Source: Bacillus sp. FJAT-42376
GTDB lineage: Bacteria; Bacillota; Bacilli; Bacillales; Bacillaceae
Length of the DNA: 64,000 nucleotides
Assembly: GCF_003816055.1 (NCBI RefSeq)
Contig: NZ_CP033906.1
Span: 930,001-994,000 of the forward strand
Reading direction: 5' to 3'
Shown here piece by piece: positions 50,050-58,300 of this stretch. The translations under genes and the position numbers were made by a program. The notes beneath the pieces were generated by a model. It made no database searches. It was not told the DNA's origin and saw nothing but the letters and a program-made list of their open reading frames with translations. Position 1 is the first letter of the stretch. Each line of letters starts with the position of its first letter.

Positions 50050-50839
50050 AAAAGACATCAAGCAGCTGGTCCGGACGAAAAACCTGTTTGTCACGCTTAT
50101 CATCATCCCGCTGATGTTTAGCACGGTTTTCCCCGTCGCTATGTCCTGCTTCGTCCTGTTTGCGGACGTGGGAAGCATGATGGACCCGGCCATGCTTCAG
50201 CTGATCGATAAAATGATAACCGGGCTTCAAGCCGGTACAATGCCGGAGCTGAATCAGAAATTTTTCTACATCTTCACGAATTATCTGTATCCGTCCTTAT
50301 TTTTGCTCATTCCAATCATCACGTCCTCTGTCATTGCCGCCAACAGCTTCGCCGGAGAAAAGGAGCGACGGACGCTGGAAAGCCTCCTGTTTTCACCAAT
50401 CACCATAAGAGAGCTTTTCGCAGGGAAAGTACTGGCTTCCTTTATCCCATCGGCTGCCGTTTCCTTCATCAGCTTCATCATAGGAGGCATCATCATCAAT
50501 GTGACCGGGTTCATCCTGTTTGAGAAATTAATCTTTCCGTCAGGCAAATGGCTTGTCCTGATCCTTTGTCTGTCACCGCTTGTCATGATGATGACCATCC
50601 TGTTAAACGTCATCATTTCAGCAAAAGTGAAAACCTATCAGGAAGCGCAAAATATCGGCGGAATCATCGTTCTTCCCGTCATCGGGATGCTCGTCGGCCA
50701 GCTGAGCGGGCTTTTCCTGCTTGGGATTGAGCTCATGCTGATGATATCGGCTGGAGTTCTGCTGCTGAATGTTTTCCTGTTTTACTGGATTATGAAGTTT
50801 AATAATCGGAATTCGCTGTTTGAGAATCAGATTGGATGA
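50018..50839 (+). CDS. ABC-2 type transporter permease
   Basis: A 273-aa membrane protein of the ABC-2 class with six helices (residues 23-42, 85-107, 130-155, 170-190, 200-225, 235-258). Motifs are IFKKDIKQLVRTKNLFVTLI and NSFAGEKERRTLESLLFSPI, typical for NatB/ABC-2 exporters. It is translated by overlap with the ATPase gene. No terminator is seen; the 129-bp repeat follows at 58 bases. Confidence 0.9.
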   Translation: MDKTVITAIFKKDIKQLVRTKNLFVTLIIIPLMFSTVFPVAMSCFVLFADVGSMMDPAMLQLIDKMITGLQAGTMPELNQKFFYIFTNYLYPSLFLLIPIITSSVIAANSFAGEKERRTLESLLFSPITIRELFAGKVLASFIPSAAVSFISFIIGGIIINVTGFILFEKLIFPSGKWLVLILCLSPLVMMMTILLNVIISAKVKTYQEAQNIGGIIVLPVIGMLVGQLSGLFLLGIELMLMISAGVLLLNVFLFYWIMKFNNRNSLFENQIG

Positions 50840-50897
50840 GAAGGGGCTATCCAGATATCAGTTTTTAAGAGAATTACTTGAAAGTAGAATGGTTTTG

Positions 50898-51026
50898 GCT
50901 GATTTCCGCTGCAGGCTGCTCGCTTTCCGCGGGGCGGGCGGTGAGCCTCCTCAGCGCTTTGCGCCTGCGGGGTCTCACCTGTCCCGCTGCTCCCGCAGGA
51001 GTCTCGCACCTTGCGCTACAATCAGC
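50898..51026. repeat. 129-bp dispersed intergenic repeat, copy 2
   Basis: It begins GCTGATTTCCGCTGCAGGC and ends ACAATCAGC, and is nearly the same as 20826-20954 over its full length and in the same orientation. The gap 50840-51191 holds no gene apart from this repeat. Confidence 0.87.
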
Positions 51027-51191
51027 CCAACACAATTTTGCTAATAGCAATATTTATAAAACATCAGTCAGCGAGATGAAAATCCATGATTGTAGCTCGG
51101 ACAGGCTAAATAAAGAAATTAGTGCAATTCAATTCCGGCAACCTATAGGATAAACTCTGAAAAAAATACTTCTATAGTTTTTTTCATAATC

Positions 51192-51452
51192 CTAATTAAA
51201 ATAATAACCAGTCAATATCATAAAACCAAAAATACCAAATAGAAGAAAATACAAGTGAATGAGAAACAGCAATGTTGAGATGGCTTTCCAGATTATTCTT
51301 TTAGAACTAAATAATTTCGCTGTAAAATATAGTCCAATCAAAGCAAGGACGATATGGGGAAATCCGTATAAGTTTATAGAGACAGAAAATAAGATTAGGC
51401 AGATTATTAGAGCTGAGGCAAACCCAAATAGATATGGCTTATATTTATCCAC
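51192..51452 (-). CDS. Small three-helix membrane protein, unknown
   Basis: An 86-aa very hydrophobic protein with membrane segments at residues 7-30, 33-50 and 58-82 and hardly any charges outside KLFSSKRIIWK. The start is GTG (51452) with GAGGGTGA 6 bases upstream. No family is recognised. The region is more AT-rich than its neighbours, as also seen for other small accessory genes. Confidence 0.6.
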   Translation of the reverse strand: MDKYKPYLFGFASALIICLILFSVSINLYGFPHIVLALIGLYFTAKLFSSKRIIWKAISTLLFLIHLYFLLFGIFGFMILTGYYFN

Positions 51453-51612
51453 AATTCGTCACCCTCTTTACCAAGTTGTAATATATGGTATTCCGATTTT
51501 ATCATAAATAAACAGCCGGATTGTCTTGTCACCCAATCGCCTGACTCCTGCTTCAAGCGAAAACAGGGAAACACGTTCTATGTGTTTCCCTGTTTATTAG
51601 AGTAAATGAGAC

Positions 51613-51640
51613 TTGCTGCTTTAATCTTCGGGTATAGAAT
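51613..51640 (+). promoter_or_regulatory. Possible promoter of the SDR gene
   Basis: TTGCTG (51613-51618), 16-bp spacer, TAGAAT (51635-51640). GGGTAT at 51630 also recalls a SigB -10, but no SigB -35 is at the right distance. Confidence 0.4.
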
Positions 51641-51670
51641 AGCAAGGATCAATTCGAAAGGGGAAAGCAT

Positions 51671-52378
51671 ATGGAAAAGACGAAGGTTGCCGTTATTACG
51701 GGGGCAAGTGCCGGTCTTGGAAAGGGAACGGCGAAAGTGTTTTTGGAGAATGGCTGGAATGTGGTCATCGCAGCAAGAACGGAGGAAAAGCTCCTGAAAG
51801 CGAAGGGGGAGCTGTCAAAGGAAAAGGGCCGGGTTCTTGCCGTCCCGACGGATGTTTCCGATTACGGCCAGGTTAATCATCTGATTGAATCGGCGATAAC
51901 GGAATTCGGGAGAGTGGACGTTTTGGTCAACAATGCAGCCATTGACTTTCCAGGCTCCATTGAGGAAGTGACAGCTGAACAGTGGACAAAAGTGATGGAT
52001 GTGAATGTAAACGGAGTATTTTACTGCTCGAAGGCTGTATTTCCCTATATGAAAAAGCAAAAGTCCGGGTATATCATCAACATCTCTTCAGTGGCCGGAA
52101 AGAAAGGCTGGCCCAATGCGACAGCCTATTGCTCGTCGAAGTTTGCCCTCACCGGTTTTACACAGGCTCTGAACGGAGAAGGAAAGCCCCATAATATCCG
52201 CTGCTCCGTCGTGTATCCGGGCGGAATGGATACGGATTGGCACGGGGGAGACGCGCATCCTGAATTTTTGGCGCCGGAGGACTGTGGAAGATTCCTGTTT
52301 CATATGGTCACTCAAAACCCGGGCTTTGTCGTAAACGAAGCGGTGATTTCTCCCATTGTGGAAGTCGGGTACCCATAA
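51671..52378 (+). CDS. Short-chain dehydrogenase/reductase
   Basis: A 235-aa NAD(P)-dependent oxidoreductase of the classical SDR type. Cofactor motif TGASAGLGKG at residues 10-19, with AAR near residue 34 suggesting NADP preference; NNAAIDFPG; catalytic Ser in NISSVAGKKG and Tyr-xxx-Lys in AYCSSK. A proton-relay Asn is in DVNVNGVF. The substrate is unknown. GAAAGGGG lies before the ATG. Confidence 0.9.
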   Translation: MEKTKVAVITGASAGLGKGTAKVFLENGWNVVIAARTEEKLLKAKGELSKEKGRVLAVPTDVSDYGQVNHLIESAITEFGRVDVLVNNAAIDFPGSIEEVTAEQWTKVMDVNVNGVFYCSKAVFPYMKKQKSGYIINISSVAGKKGWPNATAYCSSKFALTGFTQALNGEGKPHNIRCSVVYPGGMDTDWHGGDAHPEFLAPEDCGRFLFHMVTQNPGFVVNEAVISPIVEVGYP

Positions 52379-52386
52379 GTTCAGAC

Positions 52387-52424
52387 AGCCCTCCCGGAGT
52401 TTCGGCTCAAGGAGGTTTTTTTGT
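52387..52424 (+). terminator. Terminator of the SDR gene
   Basis: CCTCC / GGAGG stem with an inner CGGAG/TTCGG element, followed by T7. Confidence 0.6.
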
Positions 52425-52485
52425 TTTCTATAAATTAACAACTCTTGTATGATGTTTATATAAATAAATAGGGGGGGCTTGGAAA

Positions 52486-53349
52486 ATGAAAATCGAATTT
52501 CTTGGCACAGGCGGGGCGATGACGATCCCAAGGCCGCTATGCCGGTGCGCGGTTTGTGAGGAAGCGAGAGAGCTTGGTGTCCCCTACAGCCGTTCCGGTC
52601 CAAGTCTATTTATACACGGGCTCAATCTTCTCTTCGATACGCCCGAAGACATCTATTTTCAAATCAACCGGTCCTCCATTCCATCCATCGATGGTGTGTT
52701 TTATTCGCATTGGCATCCGGATCATGTGATGGGCCGACGGATTTTGGAGTCGCTGAATGCGGATTGGAGAAATCATCCGCCCAATCACACGAAGACAAAG
52801 GTGTATTTGCCGAAGCAGGTAGCCGTGGATTTTCAGCGCTTCCTTGGCAGCGGGGATCACTTTGCATTCTTCGAGCAGCAGGGATTTGTGGATCTTCGTG
52901 AATTAAAAGACGGCGATTCCGTCTGGGTGAAGGACACGATCATCACACCGTTCCGGCTGGCCGAAGACTATGTGTATGCCTTTTTACTCGAGAATTCCGG
53001 GGAAAAAGTCGTGATCGCCATGGATGAAACGAACAACTGGAAACCGGGTCCGGAGGTAAAGGGCGCGGACCTTGCTATCCTGCCGGCGGGCATTTTCGTG
53101 ACGCATCCGCTGACCGGAGAGCGATTGATTGCAGCCGATCATCCTCTATTAAAAGAAGAATGTACGTTTACAGAAACCATTGAAATCATCAAAGCGCTTG
53201 GGGCGAAAAAAACCATGCTGACCCATATCGAAGAAATCAGCGGCTTGAGCCATGACGACCTGAAAGAGGTTGAAAAAGTACTGGCGGCAGAGAAGCTGAA
53301 TGTGGAATTTGCCTACGATACCCTTATCGTCCATACGGATCATCAATAG
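52486..53349 (+). CDS. MBL-fold metallo-hydrolase (PhnP-like)
   Basis: A 287-aa metallo-beta-lactamase-fold protein. The N-terminus MKIEFLGTGGAMTIPRPLC is followed by cysteine pair CRCAVC, which in PhnP-type proteins can bind a structural zinc. The active-site motif is SHWHPDH at about residue 74, with later ligands VIAMDET and LTHIEE. Family members are phosphodiesterases, including cyclic-phosphate and RNA-processing enzymes; the substrate is not known. It is followed at 15 bases by a small gene, likely co-transcribed. Confidence 0.85.
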   Translation: MKIEFLGTGGAMTIPRPLCRCAVCEEARELGVPYSRSGPSLFIHGLNLLFDTPEDIYFQINRSSIPSIDGVFYSHWHPDHVMGRRILESLNADWRNHPPNHTKTKVYLPKQVAVDFQRFLGSGDHFAFFEQQGFVDLRELKDGDSVWVKDTIITPFRLAEDYVYAFLLENSGEKVVIAMDETNNWKPGPEVKGADLAILPAGIFVTHPLTGERLIAADHPLLKEECTFTETIEIIKALGAKKTMLTHIEEISGLSHDDLKEVEKVLAAEKLNVEFAYDTLIVHTDHQ

Positions 53350-53364
53350 AAAGAAGGATGAAGA

Positions 53365-53625
53365 ATGCTGGACTTATTGGATGGATTGCTGGACATCCTC
53401 GACATTTTTCCTTCCAGAAGGGAAAGAATGTTTAGAAGAAAAATGAAAGAGCTTCGCCGGCTTGAATGGTTTGAACGGGAATATAGTTCTGCTGTAAATG
53501 GCTTTAATGACCGCTTTCAGGAGTATATTTTATCGATTGATTTAAAGCTTTTGGATGCCGATCCTGACTATGCCGTGAAAACCAGAGCGGAGCTTGACCA
53601 GCTGATGAAGCGGGAAAGACTATGA
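53365..53625 (+). CDS. Small charged helical protein, unknown
   Basis: An 86-aa protein beginning MLDLLDGLLDILDIF, then SRRERMFRRKMKELRRLEWF, a highly charged amphipathic helix. The rest is helical too. No family is recognised. AAGGATGA lies before the ATG. It is 15 bases from the MBL hydrolase and precedes the fumarase promoter. Confidence 0.6.
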   Translation: MLDLLDGLLDILDIFPSRRERMFRRKMKELRRLEWFEREYSSAVNGFNDRFQEYILSIDLKLLDADPDYAVKTRAELDQLMKRERL

Positions 53626-53638
53626 ATCATGTATCCCC

Positions 53639-53667
53639 TTACAATTCCAAAAATGAAGGAGTATAAT
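53639..53667 (+). promoter_or_regulatory. SigA promoter of the fumarase gene
   Basis: TTACAA (53639-53644), 17-bp spacer, TATAAT (53662-53667), 44 bases before the start codon. Confidence 0.8.
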
Positions 53668-53711
53668 AAATTTAGAGATTACCATACATAAGCACAAAGG
53701 GGAGAGTACGG

Positions 53712-55247
53712 TTGGAGAAATTTTATGAGAGCATGGTTGAGCTGATTGTGGAAACATCCACACGGCTTCCAAAGGATGTAAGAAGAGCGATTCAAAAAGC
53801 AAAATTAGGTGAAAACGCAGGGACGCGCGCCGCGATGTCGCTCGACACCATTACCGATAATATCGCCATGGCGGACGAGAATGTCTCGCCAATCTGCCAG
53901 GATACGGGCCTGCCAACCTTTAAATTGAAGGTGCCGGTCGGTGCGAACCAGATCAAAATGAAGGAAGCGATCAAGCGGGCGATTGCCGAGGCGACGAAGA
54001 CCGGGAAGCTCCGTCCGAACTCTGTAGACTCTTTAACGGGCGGCAATACCGGCGACAACCTTGGCGACGGGACACCGGTCATCAAGTTCGAGCAGTGGGA
54101 GAATGACTACATTGACGCGCGCCTCATCCTGAAGGGCGGCGGCTGTGAGAACAAAAACATCCAGTACAGCCTGCCTTGCGAGCTGGACGGGCTTGGCCGC
54201 GCGGGACGCGATCTGGACGGAATCCGCAAGTGTGTGATGCACTCCGTTTACCAGGCTCAAGGCCAGGGATGCAGTGCCGGATTTATCGGCGTCGGCATCG
54301 GCGGCGACCGGACGAGCGGGTATGAGCTTGCGAAGGAGCAGCTGTTCCGGAGCAATGAGGACGTCAACCCGATCCCGGAACTCCGGGAGCTTGAGGAGTA
54401 TGTACTGGAAAACGCCAACAAACTGGGGATCGGCACAATGGGCTTCGGCGGCGAAACGACGCTGCTTGGCTGCAAGGCCGGCGCCATCAACCGCATTCCG
54501 GCGAGCTTCTTCGTTTCCGTTGCGTACAACTGCTGGGCCTTCAGACGCCTTGGCATGAAAATCAATCCGGAAACCGGCGACATTCAGGAATGGCTGTACC
54601 AGGAAGGCGAAGAAATCGATTTTGCCAAAGAGGTAGCGGCTGCGGCTGAGGAGATCGCTCCGGCTGAAGAAATTATTCTGGAAGCACCGATTACGGAAGA
54701 AAAAATCCGCTCCCTTAAAGTGGGCGATGTCGTGAAAATCACCGGCATGATGTACACAGGCCGTGACGCCATCCATAAATACCTGTCCGAAAACGATGCG
54801 CCGATCGATTTGAACGGGCAGATCATCTACCACTGCGGACCGGTCATGCTGAAGGATGAAAACGAGCAGTGGCACGTGAAAGCAGCGGGTCCGACAACAA
54901 GCATCCGCGAAGAGCCTTACCAGGGTGACATCATGAAACGCTTCGGCATCCGCGCCGTCATCGGAAAAGGCGGTATGGGCGCCAAAACGCTGAAGGCACT
55001 TGAAGAGCACGGCGGCGTCTACCTGAACGCTATCGGAGGCGCGGCCCAGTATTACGCCGACTGCATCAAATCCGTCGAAGGCGTCGACCTCATGCAATTC
55101 GGAATCCCGGAAGCGATGTGGCACCTGAAGGTACAGGACTTCAAAGCCGTTGTCACAATGGATTCCCACGGAAACAGCCTTCATCAAGACGTCGAACAGA
55201 GCTCGCTTGAGAGACTGGCGCAGTTTAAGGAGCCGGTTTTTAAATAA
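53712..55247 (+). CDS. Class I (iron-sulfur) fumarate hydratase
   Basis: It interconverts fumarate and malate in the TCA cycle. The 511-aa class I enzyme combines the alpha and beta domains in one chain: residues 1-285 hold the [4Fe-4S] ligands (Cys62 in ICQDTGLPTF, and Cys in GGGCENKNIQY and GQGCSAGFIGVGIGGDRTSG); residues 330-511 are the beta domain with GDVVKITGMMYTGRDAIHKY, YHCGPVML and GPTTSIREEPY. The TTG start has AAGGGGAG upstream. The gene is strikingly C/G-rich at third positions compared with neighbours, perhaps through strong expression or an outside origin. No terminator remains between it and the IS. Confidence 0.94.
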   Translation: MEKFYESMVELIVETSTRLPKDVRRAIQKAKLGENAGTRAAMSLDTITDNIAMADENVSPICQDTGLPTFKLKVPVGANQIKMKEAIKRAIAEATKTGKLRPNSVDSLTGGNTGDNLGDGTPVIKFEQWENDYIDARLILKGGGCENKNIQYSLPCELDGLGRAGRDLDGIRKCVMHSVYQAQGQGCSAGFIGVGIGGDRTSGYELAKEQLFRSNEDVNPIPELRELEEYVLENANKLGIGTMGFGGETTLLGCKAGAINRIPASFFVSVAYNCWAFRRLGMKINPETGDIQEWLYQEGEEIDFAKEVAAAAEEIAPAEEIILEAPITEEKIRSLKVGDVVKITGMMYTGRDAIHKYLSENDAPIDLNGQIIYHCGPVMLKDENEQWHVKAAGPTTSIREEPYQGDIMKRFGIRAVIGKGGMGAKTLKALEEHGGVYLNAIGGAAQYYADCIKSVEGVDLMQFGIPEAMWHLKVQDFKAVVTMDSHGNSLHQDVEQSSLERLAQFKEPVFK

Positions 55248-55437
55248 AACGGGGGCTGCGGGCTGTGTCCGTGTATCGAAATACGGCGGGCCAGCAGGAT
55301 ATCGGCGAAAATTCTGGGATATCGACGAAATTTTGATTATATCGACGAATTTCCCGGGATATCTCTCAGGCCCCCTAACTAGTTTGGACACCTCCACTCA
55401 TTCTAAATATAATGAGGGCAGAGGAGATGAGGCCAAG

Positions 55438-55746
55438 ATGAAGAGAAAGAATGGTCCGATTGAGGACGTAAAGAAGAAATATGTCAGAATGGCATTAGAG
55501 TCCGGCAATACGGCTTTCCTAGCCAGGAAATTATCAGTAGCTCCTTCTACTCTGTCTGGGTGGGTGCGCCAGTATCGGGATGAAGTCGAATTAGAGATGA
55601 AAATGGAGGGTGTCTCTCCCCTTTCTGAAAACTCTGGTACGGATGAGATCCAGAAAAAATATGATCAAGCCATGAAACTGTTAGGGGAAAAAGAGCTGGA
55701 AGTTGAAATGCTTCGAGAAATGATAAAAAAAAAATCGAAACGCTAA
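55438..55746 (+). CDS. IS3-family OrfA, copy 2
   Basis: 102 aa, identical in reading to copy 1: HTH AFLARKLSVAPSTLSGWVRQ plus coiled coil, ending MIKKKSKR at the A10 slippery run (55725-55734). A long frame runs in from the fumarase 3' region (55150), but GAGGAG before the ATG at 55438 marks the natural start. Confidence 0.9.
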   Translation: MKRKNGPIEDVKKKYVRMALESGNTAFLARKLSVAPSTLSGWVRQYRDEVELEMKMEGVSPLSENSGTDEIQKKYDQAMKLLGEKELEVEMLREMIKKKSKR

Positions 55747-55814
55747 CCGATAAAGTCGAATTCGCAAAAGAATGGGTAGAAGCCGGGTTTGCGGTCACTC
55801 GGGTAATCAACATT

Positions 55815-56690
55815 GTGGGAATATCTAAGTCCACTTACTATTATCAACAGGCCAATCCCATTCCGGCGAAAAGGGTAGCTGGCGGAAGGCCTATCCCCGG
55901 TTTTTCCTTGAACTCAAAAGGAAAACGTGTATCTGACGAGCAAATCAAAGCGTACTTGGTCAAGCTGATCGGTGGTATGGAGGCGGTCTATGGGTATCGG
56001 AAACTGACAAGCTGCCTAAAACGGAAGCACCATCTGACCATCAGTAAAAAGAAGGTGTACCGTCTGTGCAAGGAAATGGGGATCCTGTTCCCTTTAAAAA
56101 TTCGAAACAATAAGTACCCCAGAAAGATTGCCAGGAATCGAATCGTCACAGGTCCAAATCAAATGTGGCAGATTGACATCAAATATGGATACATCCCAGG
56201 CATAGAGCGTTTTTTCTACCTGGCAAGCGCGATAGACGTGTACGATCGGAAGATTGTCGGCTTTTATTTAGGGAAAACATGCGGCGGGAAAGATATCACA
56301 AAAATGCTTAAGACGGCTCTCAGAGCCCGTAACATAGAAAATTCCGGCGAAGAGAAGCTGGTGCTTAGAACCGATAATGGACCCCAGTTTATCGGGATCC
56401 AATTTCAAGAGTTCTGCCTGGAAAACAAAGAGAGGCTGGAGCATGAACGAATTCCTCCAAAGTCACCTAATTTGAATGCTTATATCGAGTCCTTTCATAG
56501 CGTCCTCGAACGAGAGTGTTACCAGCGACACGAATTCCAGACATTCGAAGAGGCTAATGAAGTCGTGAAGGAATACATTCAGTTTTACAATAACAAAAGA
56601 CTGCATGGAAGCCTTGAGGACTGGCCTCCAGCTGTCTATTTTCAGAAACATAAAAAGGGTGAAGTAAAACCCAGAAAGATCGCTCTTTGA
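55815..56690 (+). CDS. IS3-family transposase OrfB, copy 2
   Basis: 291 aa from the internal ATG; the frame opens at 55734 in the A-run and is joined to OrfA by -1 frameshift (the first residues would be IETLTDKVEFAKEW). DDE residues Asp121, Asp187 and Glu225 are intact, as in copy 1, so it may be active. Confidence 0.93.
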   Translation: MGISKSTYYYQQANPIPAKRVAGGRPIPGFSLNSKGKRVSDEQIKAYLVKLIGGMEAVYGYRKLTSCLKRKHHLTISKKKVYRLCKEMGILFPLKIRNNKYPRKIARNRIVTGPNQMWQIDIKYGYIPGIERFFYLASAIDVYDRKIVGFYLGKTCGGKDITKMLKTALRARNIENSGEEKLVLRTDNGPQFIGIQFQEFCLENKERLEHERIPPKSPNLNAYIESFHSVLERECYQRHEFQTFEEANEVVKEYIQFYNNKRLHGSLEDWPPAVYFQKHKKGEVKPRKIAL

Positions 56691-56869
56691 AAAACAGAGA
56701 AAACATTAGAATTCGGAAGAGAGTGTCCAAAGTTAGGGGGCTCAGCCGATATCGACGAAATTTTGATTATATCGACGAATTTCCCAGGATATCGACGGAA
56801 ATTCCGGGATATCGGCGAAAATCACGATATATCGATTTTTCGCAGAATTCGACAAAAAGCACCAATTAC

Positions 56870-56904
56870 AAAAGGCAAGGATGCAGACGCATTCTTGCCT
56901 TTTA
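56870..56904 (+). terminator. Long hairpin before the cysteine-cluster gene
   Basis: AAAAGGCAAGGATGC / GCATTCTTGCCTTTT with a 4-nt loop. It probably is the original terminator of the fumarase transcript, now cut off from it by the IS and repeats. Confidence 0.75.
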
Positions 56905-56926
56905 TACAAGAAAGGAAGCGAAAAAC

Positions 56927-57739
56927 GTGTCAGCAAAACCACTATCTCAGCTGCAGGCAGACTGCGAAAACTGCTTCGGCTTATGCTGTGTGGCACTTCC
57001 CTATGCGAAGTCAGCTGATTTTCCAATTGATAAAGATGGCGGAACCCCATGCCGTAACCTGCAGGCCGATTACCGGTGCGGGATTCATCAGGCTTTAAGA
57101 GAAAAAGGGTTCAAGGGCTGTACGGTGTTTGAATGCTTCGGGGCCGGCCAAAAAGTCTCCCAGGTTACATACGGAGGAAACGACTGGCGCGACCACCCGG
57201 ATACGGCGAAGGAAATGTTTGAGGTGTTTCCGATCATGCAGCAGCTTCATGAAATGCTGGGCTACCTGCATGAAGCCCTCAACCGAAAAGAAACTGAGTC
57301 GATCTACAGGGATCTCCAGGCGGCTCTCGAACAGACGGCAGCCCTTACGGAACTCGATCCCGAATCCATCATCAGCCTTAATGTTCCAGCGCACCGATCC
57401 ATCGTAAATGAACTCCTTATACGCACAAGTGAACTCGTCCGAAAAAACACAGCCCGTAAAAAACACAAGAAACTCGACTATATCGGAGCGAAGCTAAAGG
57501 GAGCCAACCTAAAGGGAGCAAGCTTAAGAGGGGCCCTGCTCATTGCCGCCGATCTCCGGAACGCCGATATAAGACTCGCCGACATGATTGGAGCCGACTT
57601 GCGGGATGCCGATTTAAGCGGAGCGGATTTAAGAGGGAGTATTTTTCTTACACAGGTGCAGGTGAATTCGGCAAGGGGAGACGGGGAGACGAAGCTGCCG
57701 GAAGGATTAAACAAGCCCCTCCACTGGTTTAAAAAATGA
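56927..57739 (+). CDS. Cysteine-cluster plus pentapeptide-repeat protein
   Basis: A 270-aa soluble protein in two parts. Residues 8-75 are cysteine-rich (CENCFGLCCVALPY, TPCRN, YRCGIHQ, GCTVFECFG; nine Cys), resembling YkgJ-type metal-binding clusters. The middle (80-180) is helical. Residues 190-245 hold about ten pentapeptide repeats A(D/N)LxG (GANLKGASLRGALL, IAADLRNADIRLADMIGADL), which form a right-handed beta helix. The GTG start at 56927 has AAAGGAAG upstream; the longer frame from 56687 is read-through from the IS. Function unknown. Confidence 0.8.
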   Translation: MSAKPLSQLQADCENCFGLCCVALPYAKSADFPIDKDGGTPCRNLQADYRCGIHQALREKGFKGCTVFECFGAGQKVSQVTYGGNDWRDHPDTAKEMFEVFPIMQQLHEMLGYLHEALNRKETESIYRDLQAALEQTAALTELDPESIISLNVPAHRSIVNELLIRTSELVRKNTARKKHKKLDYIGAKLKGANLKGASLRGALLIAADLRNADIRLADMIGADLRDADLSGADLRGSIFLTQVQVNSARGDGETKLPEGLNKPLHWFKK

Positions 57740-57760
57740 AAAAGGACAGGCGGTTATCAG

Positions 57761-58300
57761 ATGATCCCAATTATTGAAACCAAAAGATTAATCCTGCGCC
57801 CCTACAGGCAGGATGATGCAGAACGGGTAGAAGAACTGGCAGGAGATGCGAAAGTGGCCGAAACAACGGCGGCCATTCCCCATCCGTATCCAAAGGGTCT
57901 CGCTTCTTCCTGGATCGGCAGGCATGAGGAAAAAGCGCGGACACTCGGCAGCTATACCTTTGCCGTCGCGTTAAAATCGACGGATGAACTGCTCGGGACC
58001 ATGACGCTGAGAATCGATCAGGACGACAGAAAAGCAGAGCTTGGATACTGGTTCGGGGTCATGCACTGGGGGAACGGCTATTGCACGGAAGCGGCCGGTC
58101 AATTAGTGAAGTACGCATTTAATCAATTTAATTTGAATAAAATCTGGGCCGGTGTCATGACAAAAAATACGCCATCCATCCGGATCCTGCAAAAGCTCGG
58201 CTTTCATCATGAAGGAACGTTCAAGGAGGATATGCTGAAAGACGGAGTGTATGAAGATGTTGCCTATTACGGGCTTTTAAAGAGCGAATATGGACGATGA
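57761..58300 (+). CDS. GNAT N-acetyltransferase (RimJ/RimL-like)
   Basis: A 179-aa acetyltransferase, IETKRLILRPYRQDDAERVE start as in RimJ/RimL and YdaF-type enzymes. Acetyl-CoA region GYWFGVMHWGNGYCTEAAGQ and the motif NTPSIRILQKLGFHHEGTF. Likely target is an N-terminal amine of a ribosomal or other protein, or an antibiotic. It overlaps the next gene by 11 bases. Confidence 0.9.
   Translation: MIPIIETKRLILRPYRQDDAERVEELAGDAKVAETTAAIPHPYPKGLASSWIGRHEEKARTLGSYTFAVALKSTDELLGTMTLRIDQDDRKAELGYWFGVMHWGNGYCTEAAGQLVKYAFNQFNLNKIWAGVMTKNTPSIRILQKLGFHHEGTFKEDMLKDGVYEDVAYYGLLKSEYGR

Larger units (their letters stand above)
55363..56747 (+). mobile_element. IS3-family insertion sequence, copy 2 (1385 bp)
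   Basis: Ends CTCTCAGGCCCCCTAA and TTAGGGGGCTCAGCC; 5-bp target duplication GATAT at 55358-55362 and 56748-56752. Same length as copy 1, almost identical sequence, opposite orientation. Its orfA/orfB point away from the fumarase gene. Confidence 0.93.
55298..56845. repeat. Array of about 20-21-bp repeats, split by IS copy 2
   Basis: Units such as GATATCGACGAAATTTTGATT and ATATCGACGAATTTCCCGG lie at 55298-55362 and 56748-56845. Removing the IS and one GATAT restores a continuous unit. The core ATCGAC-A-TTT-CCCG resembles the reverse complement of the 21-bp unit in the array at 25693-27355. Confidence 0.85.

Noticed and set aside
54033..55397. 454-codon open frame on the minus strand opposite the fumarase gene
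   Set aside because: It is the mirror of a gene with strong G/C third positions, has no ribosome site, shows no known domain and begins inside the IS end.
25775..56747. Composite transposon carrying the 28 kb between the IS copies
   Set aside because: Each IS has its own, different target duplication on both its sides, which marks two separate insertions.
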